This document shows positions 8,200 through 14,873 of a stretch of DNA of 51,982 bases, piece after piece. Both the position numbers and the translations under genes were made by a program. Below the pieces are notes generated by a model. The model had not been told where the DNA came from. It was given only the letters and a program-made list of their open reading frames with translations, and ran no database searches. The stretch is from an uncultured Prevotella sp. (GTDB taxonomy: Bacteria > Bacteroidota > Bacteroidia > Bacteroidales > Bacteroidaceae), in assembly GCA_934120735.1 (NCBI GenBank), contig CAKOVA010000007.1:1-51982 (forward strand), written 5' to 3'. Position 1 is the first letter of the stretch; each line of letters starts with the position of its first letter.

Positions 8200-8281
8200 T
8201 ACCCAGACCCGGGCTCGAACCGGGATGGGTTGCCCCACTGGTGTTTGAGACCAGCGCGTCTACCTATTCCGCCATCTGGGC
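8200..8281 (-). tRNA. tRNA-Leu (anticodon CAA)
   Basis: The reverse complement folds as an 82-nt class II tRNA. The acceptor arm is GCCCAGA/TCTGGGT, the D stem GCG/CGC, and the anticodon stem CTGGT/ACCAG encloses CTCAAAC, giving CAA. A variable arm TGGG-GCAA-CCCA follows, then the T arm CCCGG-TTCGAGC-CCGGG and discriminator A. CCA is not encoded. The first acceptor pair is G1-U72 instead of G-C, at the very base pair bordering the mobile element. Its 3' end faces the element, and the NBU1-type Bacteroides mobilizable elements are known to insert at a tRNA-Leu 3' end, so this is the likely attachment site. Confidence 0.93.
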
Positions 8282-8526
8282 TTAATTGCGGATGCAAAGA
8301 TACGGTGTTTTTTCTAATGCGCCAAACATTTTACAAAAAAATGTTGCTCAGATAGAGAGTTCGGAGAAAACAATTTTCTCCACTCTGGCATGACCTATCG
8401 TAACAAGTCAAAAGGAAGTTGAGGCAATGAGGATTTGCTGTTACCAACATCACACAGCCTGGCACCTATATCGCCATTGACAAAATAAATGACGCTGCAG
8501 AAGGCAAACGTCATCAAACAGCTGGT

Positions 8527-8637
8527 TAAAACAGAAAACAGAACGGATATAAACAGAAAACTCAACGGACGAAAACAGAAAACTGAACGGATGAAACAGA
8601 AAATCGAATAGATGAAAATAGAAAACTCAACGGTTGA
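8527..8637. repeat. Degenerate tandem repeat, five units of 21-22 bp
   Basis: Five successive units follow the pattern AAAACAGAAAACTGAACGGATG with a few substitutions each (for example ...CTCAACGGACG and ...TCGAATAGATG). The period of two helical turns is kept although the sequence drifts. There is no spacer between units, so this is not a CRISPR. Confidence 0.8.
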
Positions 8638-8685
8638 AAACATGGTGTTTGGCATACGAAAGATTTTGACAACCATGCCAAATAC

Positions 8686-8990
8686 TCGCATTTTTGCAAC
8701 CAAACAAGTGATTGGTCGCAAATAGGCGAATTTTATATATCTTTATTTTTCAACAACTTACGTTTCATTAGGGCATCAGTGCTCCTGCAAAAGCAATGCT
8801 TTAAAACTGCAAAAGCATGCAAATTGAGGTATCAAAGCATTGACTTTGAAGGGCAAACCACATGCTATAGAATGGTAAACTGCATGCTATTGGATCAAAA
8901 CTGACTTTCAATTGCGAAACAAGGTGCTAAAAAGCATTCAAAAAGAACTGAATTTTTCTAGAATGACTGTTTAGAAAACACCAAAAATAT
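8686..8990 (+). repeat. Decayed copy of the long-hairpin intergenic element
   Basis: Arms 8686-8701 and 8714-8729 pair at about 12 of 16 positions around a 12-nt loop. Loop length and arm core (CGCATTTTTGCAA against TCGCAAATAGGCG) match the perfect hairpins at 20349 and 31190. Downstream come GCAATGCTTT and GCATGC words and a TTTTTCTAGA-TGA stretch near 8955-8970, in the same order as in the other two copies. Homology beyond the hairpin is weak. Confidence 0.45.
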
Positions 8991-9103
8991 CTACAAATCT
9001 AAAAAACTTAGGGTGTAACTCTTTGGCAGCTGTCTGGATGACAGAACAATGAAAAAGTCCACCCCACCCTTCGCTGCTTGGTGCTACCAGCCTGGACAGG
9101 GCA

Positions 9104-9763
9104 TCACGCTTCAAGCGTTTTGACAACTTGGAGAAGCTGACTGAAATCGTCTATGATGTATTCAGTATGAATCTCTTCCAGTTGGCAACGTGTGCCATTG
9201 CCATACGTCACGCCACAGGTATGAATGCCAGCGTTCTGCCCCATCTTGATATCATACACCGTGTCGCCCACGACAAGTGCCTCTCCTGGCTGAATGCCTA
9301 AATGCTCAAGCGTTTGATTCACCGCCTCGGGATGGGGCTTCGCGTGCGTCACGTCGTTGGCACTGACCACATGCGTGATGATTTCCTCTAAACCAAACGT
9401 TTCCACAAAGTTCATCAGCGAGTGGCGGGAACGACTGCTGGCGATGGTGAGCACATACCCCAAACGATGTAACTCACGCATGGTTTCCAATACTTGGGGG
9501 AACAATGGAACGGCTCCCGGGACGTTGTTTTCATGAAAAACTTGATTATAGGCTTCCACACAGCGGTCGCCCATCTCGTCAGTCATGGGTATCAAGTCTG
9601 TAAACGTCTGCTTCAAGGGCAAGCCAATCATTCGACTGCACTGCTCACGACTGCGCTGTTCAAGTCCCAATCGGTTGATTACCTCGAGCATGGTATTGGT
9701 AATGAGGGTTTGTGTATCGGCCAACGTGCCGTCAAAATCCAGGATAATTGCTTTGATTTTCAT
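9104..9763 (-). CDS. HAD-family phosphatase, phosphoglycolate phosphatase-like
   Basis: The 219-residue HAD hydrolase begins with the nucleophile motif LDFDGT (Asp9, Asp11). An alpha-helical cap follows, then motif II in TIASSR, the motif III lysine in HAKPHPE and motif IV VVGDTVYDIKMG. This layout fits phosphoglycolate phosphatase and beta-phosphoglucomutase relatives; the substrate cannot be told from sequence. I start it at ATG 9763 because the more upstream ATG (9790) falls inside the -7 box. It is transcribed alone, away from the repeat-rich interval on its 5' side. Confidence 0.88.
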   Translation of the reverse strand: MKIKAIILDFDGTLADTQTLITNTMLEVINRLGLEQRSREQCSRMIGLPLKQTFTDLIPMTDEMGDRCVEAYNQVFHENNVPGAVPLFPQVLETMRELHRLGYVLTIASSRSRHSLMNFVETFGLEEIITHVVSANDVTHAKPHPEAVNQTLEHLGIQPGEALVVGDTVYDIKMGQNAGIHTCGVTYGNGTRCQLEEIHTEYIIDDFSQLLQVVKTLEA

Positions 9764-9787
9764 TGAGTTATCTTTTCTGTCGAGTTG

Positions 9788-9795
9788 CAAAGGTA
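9788..9795 (-). promoter_or_regulatory. -7 box for the HAD phosphatase gene
   Basis: On the minus strand TACCTTTG matches TAnnTTTG. Transcription would begin near 9783, about 20 nt before ATG 9763. The -33 element is weak. Confidence 0.55.
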
Positions 9796-9867
9796 ACGAA
9801 AAAGAAACAAACAGGCCTTGACTACCTGTTACTTTTCGATGAATAATAAGAATAGCCCCTCCCCCAT

Positions 9868-9888
9868 CCCCTCCCCGAAAGGGAGGGG
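9868..9888. repeat. GC-rich palindrome CCCCTCCC-CGAAA-GGGAGGGG
   Basis: An 8-bp perfect stem with a 5-nt loop stands in an AT-rich context, with extra C-runs on its 5' side (9856-9867). Similar G/C-run hairpins are dispersed in many Bacteroidetes genomes. It could act as a terminator, but no gene ends next to it. Confidence 0.55.
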
Positions 9889-10086
9889 AGTAGTTAGCTT
9901 GTCTATTGTATTATCTTGATGATAAGTCCTCTCGTCTGCTACAATGCCCGCTGAATTCATCGTGTTGCTCGTTGCAAGATACGCTTTCTATGATGGTATG
10001 TGGAGATTTTCTGGGAGGTAACATATCCGCAACCTTGTTTATTAAAATTAGTGAATTATGCCTGTGTTACAAAAGTTTAGGCTAAT

Positions 10087-10227
10087 TTTGCATAAAACAG
10101 GCTACGCCTTAATATAGAAAGTAAACTTTCTCTATGTTCGACTTGCGCTGTTTTTGCATAAGATAGGCATCGCCTTAGCAATTGCAAACAAGCTTGATTG
10201 CATTCGGCTTGCACTGTTTTTGCACAT
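10087..10227 (+). repeat. Tandem 66-bp repeat units with promoter-like boxes, copy 1
   Basis: TTTGCATAA recurs at 10087 and 10153, and the related TTTGCACATAA at 10219, an exact 66-bp period. Each unit has a small palindrome AGGC-NNN-GCCT, a larger central palindrome whose sequence differs between units (AGAAAGTAAACTTTCT, then one centred on CAAGCTTG), and a TTCGRCTTGC tail. The boundary word is like a -7 box (TGTTTTTG at 10215-10222, with CTTG 18 bp upstream). It ends 27 bp before the GH3-like gene and may drive it. An inverted copy lies at 42031-42170. Confidence 0.8.
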
Positions 10228-10253
10228 AAATAGATAAACGACAGGAATAAAAA

Positions 10254-11786
10254 ATGGGGTTAACACGTATAGCGGCCCACTTCTTTTCATCACGACAAAA
10301 GGAGATTGAGCGACACGCCAAACAAGCTGACTTGACGCAACAGCAGGTGCTGCAGCATCTTCTTGAACGGGCGAAGGACACAGAATATGGCCGAAATCAT
10401 CTCTTTGGCAGCACCAAAACCTACGAAGATTTTGCCAAAAACGTACCTGTTAACACCTACGAAGAACTGAAAGGTGACATCGACCGCATGCGACACGGCG
10501 AAGAAAACGTGCTTTGGCCGGGGCAAGTGAAATGGTATGCCAAGTCATCGGGAACAACCAACGACAAGAGTAAGTTTATTCCTGTTTCCAACGAGGGGCT
10601 CAACCGTATTCACTATCAAGGCGGAAAGGATACCGTGGCGCTTTACCTTCGTAACAATCCCGACAGCAGGATGTTCGACGGAAAGGGACTGATTTTGGGC
10701 GGAAGCCACTCTCCTAATTATAATCTGCACAACTCTTTGGTGGGTGATTTGAGCGCCATTCTCATCGAAAACATCAACCCATTGGTCAACTTGGTGCGCG
10801 TTCCCAAGAAATCAACCGCACTGTTGCAGGATTTTGAGGTGAAGCGTGACCGCATAGCCCGCGAGACATTGAACCAAAACGTCACCAACCTCTCAGGCGT
10901 TCCGTCATGGATGCTGTCGGTGCTGGTGCGCGTCATGGAGCTGAGTGGCAAGAAACACCTCGAAGAAGTGTGGCCCAACCTGGAAGTGTTCTTCCATGGT
11001 GGCATCGCTTTCACGCCCTATCGCCCGCAATATGAGCAGCTCATCACGTCGCCAAACATGCATTACATGGAGACCTATAATGCCAGCGAGGGATTCTTCG
11101 GCATACAGAGCGACCCCGGAGACGCGTCGATGTTGCTCATGACCGACTATGACGTTTTCTACGAGTTCATCCCCATGGACGAGTATGGAATGGAGCATCC
11201 AACGGTTTTGCCACTGGCCGACGTGGAGTTGGACAAGAATTATGCGGTTCTCATTTCTACCTCATGCGGACTATGGCGATACATGATTGGCGACACGGTG
11301 AAGTTTACATCGCGCCAACCCTATAAGTTCATCATCACAGGCCGCACCAAATACTTCATCAATGCCTTTGGTGAAGAGCTCATCATGGACAATGCCGAGA
11401 AAGGATTGGCCTACACTTGCGAGCAGACGGGGGCCGAAATCAAGGAATACACGGCCGCACCTGTGTACATGGACAGTAAGGCCAAATGCCGCCATCAATG
11501 GGTTATTGAGTTTGCCAAAGCACCAAATGACCTGAAAAAGTTTGCCAACATTCTGGACAAACGGCTGCAAGAACTGAACAGTGACTATGAGGCTAAACGC
11601 TTTCATAACATCACGTTACAGCATTTGGAGATTATTGTGGCTCGCCCTGACCTATTCAACGACTGGCTGAAGATGAAGGGTAAACTGGGCGGTCAACATA
11701 AGATTCCACGACTATCCAACAGTCGCAAGGTCATCGAAGAGATGCTCGAGCTGAACCAAGAGCCTGCGGAAACCCAACAGGCATAG
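10254..11786 (+). CDS. GH3 family acyl-adenylate-forming enzyme
   Basis: The 510-residue protein belongs to the GH3/JAR1 branch of adenylate-forming enzymes. The ATP-binding loop YAKSSGTTNDKSK is at residues 95-107. A METYNASEGFFGIQ segment is the GH3 equivalent of the adenylation motif, and the C-terminal GRTKYFINAFGEEL region is the usual hinge. Plant members conjugate amino acids to jasmonate or auxin; the substrate of Bacteroidetes members is not established. It is followed after 21 bp by an Ig-like lipoprotein gene and then a DUF3108 gene, probably one operon concerned with the envelope, though this is inferred from neighbours. The preceding 66-bp repeat provides the only promoter-like sequence seen upstream. 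Confidence 0.9.
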   Translation: MGLTRIAAHFFSSRQKEIERHAKQADLTQQQVLQHLLERAKDTEYGRNHLFGSTKTYEDFAKNVPVNTYEELKGDIDRMRHGEENVLWPGQVKWYAKSSGTTNDKSKFIPVSNEGLNRIHYQGGKDTVALYLRNNPDSRMFDGKGLILGGSHSPNYNLHNSLVGDLSAILIENINPLVNLVRVPKKSTALLQDFEVKRDRIARETLNQNVTNLSGVPSWMLSVLVRVMELSGKKHLEEVWPNLEVFFHGGIAFTPYRPQYEQLITSPNMHYMETYNASEGFFGIQSDPGDASMLLMTDYDVFYEFIPMDEYGMEHPTVLPLADVELDKNYAVLISTSCGLWRYMIGDTVKFTSRQPYKFIITGRTKYFINAFGEELIMDNAEKGLAYTCEQTGAEIKEYTAAPVYMDSKAKCRHQWVIEFAKAPNDLKKFANILDKRLQELNSDYEAKRFHNITLQHLEIIVARPDLFNDWLKMKGKLGGQHKIPRLSNSRKVIEEMLELNQEPAETQQA

Positions 11787-11807
11787 CCTGCTAACAAACA
11801 CAAGTAT

Positions 11808-13850
11808 ATGAACATCAATCAACAGAAACGCTTCAAAAGGTACACGCTTATGGCCCATCACGCCATGAACAACGTCCGCGGCATGCAGTTGACGGCCCTG
11901 CTGATGCTGGTTATGTTATTGGTTTCGTGCGCTCGCATGGGTCAACCCGATGGCGGATGGTACGATGAAACGCCGCCTAAGGTCATCAGCACCTCGCCAA
12001 AAGAAGGTGCTACACAGGTAACGAGCAAGAAAATTTACATCAATTTTAATGAGTTCATCAAACTGGAGAATGCCACCGAGAAAGTAGTAGTGTCACCTCC
12101 ACAATTGGAAGCACCTGAGATTAAGTCGCAAGGAAAGAGAATTCTCGTGGAACTGAAAGAGAGTTTGAAACCCAATGCCACCTATACCATCGACTTTAGT
12201 GATGCCATCTCTGACAACAACGAGGGCAACCCACTGGGCAATTACACCTACAGTTTCTCCACAGGCGATAAGATAGATACCATGGAGGTAAGCGGATATG
12301 TGCTCGAAGCCGAGAACCTTGAGCCCATCAAGGGCATCCTCGTGGGGCTGTATGCCGACCAGAGTGACAGCATCTTCCGCAAACAACCCATGTTGCGCGT
12401 GTCGCGAACCGACAGCAGAGGACGCTTCACCATCCGCGGTATCGCCAACGGAAGCTACCGAGTGTTTGCCTTGCAAGATGCCGACGGTAACTACATCTTC
12501 AACCAGAAGAGTGAGAAGGTGGCCTTCTCGCACGAACTTGTCACGACAACCTCTAAACCTGACGTGCGGCAAGACACCCTTTGGGCCGACTCGTTGCACA
12601 TCAAAGCCATCAATCAGGTGAAGTACACGCACTTCCTGCCCGATGACATCACGCTCAGAGCCTTTACGGAAATACAATCTGATCGATACCTCATCAAGAC
12701 CGAACGAAAAGATCCAAACAACTTTTCGCTGTTCTTCAGCTATGGCAGCAAAGAGGTTCCGCAGATCAAAGGTCTCAACTTTGACGCCAAAGATGCGTTC
12801 ATCATGGAGTCGAATCCGCGCGGGGACACCCTCACTTATTGGCTGCGTGACACCACACTCATCAACCAAGACTCGCTTGAAATTGAACTCAAATACCAAG
12901 CCAGCGATTCTACTGGTCAGCTGCACCTACAAACAGACACTCTCATGATGCTAGCCAAACAGCCTTATGCCAAACGGCTCAAACAAGCGCAGAAACGCTT
13001 GGAAGAGTGGAAAAAGAAACAAGAACGGGCAAAGAAGCGGGGTGAACCTTACGATTCTATCATGCCAAAAGAGGCTCTTGAGGTTAAGTTGAGTGTCAGT
13101 TCGGCTCTCGCACCCGATCAGAATATAGGATTCAGCTTTACCACGCCATTGGCCGTGCTCGACACATCCAAAGTACATCTTTACTCAAAGCAAGACACGC
13201 TGTGGTATGTTTCGCCCTTCGAAATAGAGCAACAACGCGACACATCCATCGTACCGTTCAATGATGCCTACGTTAAAAACACGAGAAACTATGTGTTGAG
13301 GGGCGAATGGCGTCCTAACATCGAATACAGTCTTGAGCTGGACAGTGCTGCGTTTGTGGACATTTATGGCAAGGCATCGAACAAAATCAAACAAGGTTTC
13401 AAGGTGAAGTCAAACGATGAGTTCAGCACCATCTTGCTTACCATTACGGGAGCTGATGGCAAACCGCTGGTGGTTCAGTTGCTGGACAATTCGGACAAGC
13501 CCGTTAAACAGGTTCGTACCTCCAATGGTATGGCTCAATTCTTCTACGTTGAACCGCGCGAATACTATGCCCGCCTGTTTATAGACACAAACAATAACGG
13601 CAAATGGGACACGGGCGATTACGACAAGGGGGTGCAGCCCGAAGAGGTGTATTATTATCCCAAGAAGATAACTTGCAGAGCCAAGTGGGACTTTAACGAG
13701 ACATGGAATCTGACGAGTACGCCCATTTACAGACAGAAACCAACAGAAATAACTAAACAGAAAGGCGAGAAACAGCGCAAAATACAAAGCCGAAATGCGA
13801 AACGCGCACTCGACCTGGGTAAAGAATACATTCCCGGAATGATGAAATAA
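11808..13850 (+). CDS. Surface or periplasmic lipoprotein with N-terminal Ig-like (Big_5) domain
   Basis: A hydrophobic stretch ends in LLVSC with the lipobox cysteine at residue 41 of the longest frame, so the true start may be one of the internal Met codons (residues 15, 20 or 26). After it, ETPPKVISTSPKEGATQV begins an Ig-like domain of the Big_5 type, with a conserved INFNEFIKLEN strand. A carboxypeptidase-regulatory-like beta-sandwich follows (residues ~155-235), then a long segment with a charged helix near 385-420, and a final beta-rich domain with an NNNGKWDTGDYD calcium-loop-like motif. Its function is unknown. Its position between the GH3-like and DUF3108 genes suggests an envelope role. 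Confidence 0.8.
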   Translation: MNINQQKRFKRYTLMAHHAMNNVRGMQLTALLMLVMLLVSCARMGQPDGGWYDETPPKVISTSPKEGATQVTSKKIYINFNEFIKLENATEKVVVSPPQLEAPEIKSQGKRILVELKESLKPNATYTIDFSDAISDNNEGNPLGNYTYSFSTGDKIDTMEVSGYVLEAENLEPIKGILVGLYADQSDSIFRKQPMLRVSRTDSRGRFTIRGIANGSYRVFALQDADGNYIFNQKSEKVAFSHELVTTTSKPDVRQDTLWADSLHIKAINQVKYTHFLPDDITLRAFTEIQSDRYLIKTERKDPNNFSLFFSYGSKEVPQIKGLNFDAKDAFIMESNPRGDTLTYWLRDTTLINQDSLEIELKYQASDSTGQLHLQTDTLMMLAKQPYAKRLKQAQKRLEEWKKKQERAKKRGEPYDSIMPKEALEVKLSVSSALAPDQNIGFSFTTPLAVLDTSKVHLYSKQDTLWYVSPFEIEQQRDTSIVPFNDAYVKNTRNYVLRGEWRPNIEYSLELDSAAFVDIYGKASNKIKQGFKVKSNDEFSTILLTITGADGKPLVVQLLDNSDKPVKQVRTSNGMAQFFYVEPREYYARLFIDTNNNGKWDTGDYDKGVQPEEVYYYPKKITCRAKWDFNETWNLTSTPIYRQKPTEITKQKGEKQRKIQSRNAKRALDLGKEYIPGMMK

Positions 13851-13898
13851 GCCTGTGCTGCCAGCTAAATAGTGCTGGCGAACCTTCTACATGCAGGC
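13851..13898 (+). promoter_or_regulatory. Compound hairpin between the lipoprotein and DUF3108 genes
   Basis: GCCAGC (13860-13865) pairs with GCTGGC (13874-13879), nested within GCCTG (13851-13855) and CAGGC (13894-13898). There is no T-tract, so it may be a processing or attenuation structure instead of a simple terminator. It includes ATG 13891, which argues against that codon as the DUF3108 start. Confidence 0.4.
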
Positions 13899-13923
13899 GT
13901 TTCTGGGAGATAAAAACGACAAC

Positions 13924-14742
13924 ATGAACATGAAATTATTCAGAAACTTAGCAATTCTTTCGCTTCTTTTAGGGGTGTTTACCACATCCCATGCACAGTG
14001 TAACATGACGAATACCGCCTTCAAATCGGGCGAGTACTTGTCATACAACCTATATTTCAATTGGAAATTTGTATGGGTCAGGGTAGGTTCAGCCACCATG
14101 TCGGTGGTACAGACGAGGTACAACAACCAGCCAGCCTACCGTGGTTCGCTCATTACACGCAGCAACAGCAAGGCCGACAATCTGTTTGTTCTGCGTGATA
14201 CCCTACAGGCATACACCTCATTAAAACTCGCTCCGCAATACTATCGCAAGGCTGCCAATGAGGGAGGTCGATACTATGTCGACGAAGTATTCTATTCCTA
14301 TCCCAACGGACGCGTTCATGTCAAGCAACATCAGATATCCAGTAAAGGTGTTCACGAGTGGAAACAGTCTGACATGAGAGACTGTGTTTACGATATGTTG
14401 AACATCTTCATGCGGGCCAGATCGTTCGATCCATCCAAATGGAAGAAAGGACATGCCTATCGTTTCACGATGATAGACGGGAATAAGTCAAGGCCCGCCC
14501 TACTGAAATACCGAGGGAAAACCACCGTTAAGGCCGACAATGGGAGGAAATATAGATGTCTGCATCTGTCGTACATGGAAAGGGATGATGGCAAATTCAA
14601 ACGAGTTGTCGACTTCTACGTGAGCGATGACACCAATCATGTGCCTATACGTTTGGACATGTTTCTTAAGTTTGGATCGGCCAAAGCATTCTTGGTGGGA
14701 ATGAGAGGCGTGCGAAATAACATGGCTTCACAAGTAAGATAA
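13924..14742 (+). CDS. Secreted DUF3108 family protein
   Basis: The protein has about 272 residues, with a signal peptide from MNMKLFRNLAILSLLLGVF to the cleavage site near HAQC. The mature part is beta-rich: a YLSYNLYFNWKFVWVRVGSA strand pair opens the DUF3108 fold, and GKTTVKADNGRKYRCLHLS and a late FYVSDDTNHVPIRLDM strand are family hallmarks. Members are periplasmic or outer-membrane associated proteins of unknown function with a lipocalin-like sandwich. I prefer ATG 13924 over 13891 because the signal peptide then starts properly and 13891 lies in a hairpin. It ends the three-gene group that begins with the GH3-like gene. Confidence 0.82.
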   Translation: MNMKLFRNLAILSLLLGVFTTSHAQCNMTNTAFKSGEYLSYNLYFNWKFVWVRVGSATMSVVQTRYNNQPAYRGSLITRSNSKADNLFVLRDTLQAYTSLKLAPQYYRKAANEGGRYYVDEVFYSYPNGRVHVKQHQISSKGVHEWKQSDMRDCVYDMLNIFMRARSFDPSKWKKGHAYRFTMIDGNKSRPALLKYRGKTTVKADNGRKYRCLHLSYMERDDGKFKRVVDFYVSDDTNHVPIRLDMFLKFGSAKAFLVGMRGVRNNMASQVR

Positions 14743-14770
14743 ACAAGAGGTGCTATCCTCTAAACAACAA

Positions 14771-14805
14771 AAACAGGCTGCCTTGCACATCAAGTCAGCC
14801 TGTTT
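14771..14805. terminator. Bidirectional terminator between the DUF3108 gene and glnN
   Basis: AAACAGGCTG (14771-14780) pairs perfectly with CAGCCTGTTT (14796-14805) around a 15-nt loop. It lies between two convergent genes, with A- and T-rich flanks. Confidence 0.8.
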
Positions 14806-14873
14806 CCTTTCTGAAGCAAACTACGATTCCTTATCAATAAGTTTAGCCTGGGTTCACAAACAGACAACCTTGC

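Larger units (their letters stand above)
8282..9103. other. Gene-free interval of about 820 bp with repeats
   Basis: I see no convincing gene here. The interval holds a 21-22-bp tandem repeat (8527-8637), a decayed copy of the long-hairpin element (from 8686), and AT-rich filler with scattered GCATGCT words up to about 8990. A minus-strand frame at 8395-8721 is open only because it crosses the tandem repeat. Confidence 0.6.
9796..10253. other. Gene-free interval upstream of the GH3-like gene
   Basis: No gene is seen. The interval contains a GC-rich hairpin (9868-9888) and the 66-bp tandem unit array (10087-10227). The remaining ~200 bp (9890-10080) show nothing I can name. Confidence 0.6.

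Noticed and set aside
8395..8721. Minus-strand 108-codon open frame
   Set aside because: It is open because it crosses the degenerate tandem repeat. It has an odd Phe/Ser/Ile-rich composition, no start signal and no conserved motif.
12093..12926. Minus-strand 277-codon frame antisense to the Ig-like lipoprotein gene
   Set aside because: It lies entirely opposite a well-supported lipoprotein gene with a lipobox and domain structure, and it has no recognisable motif.
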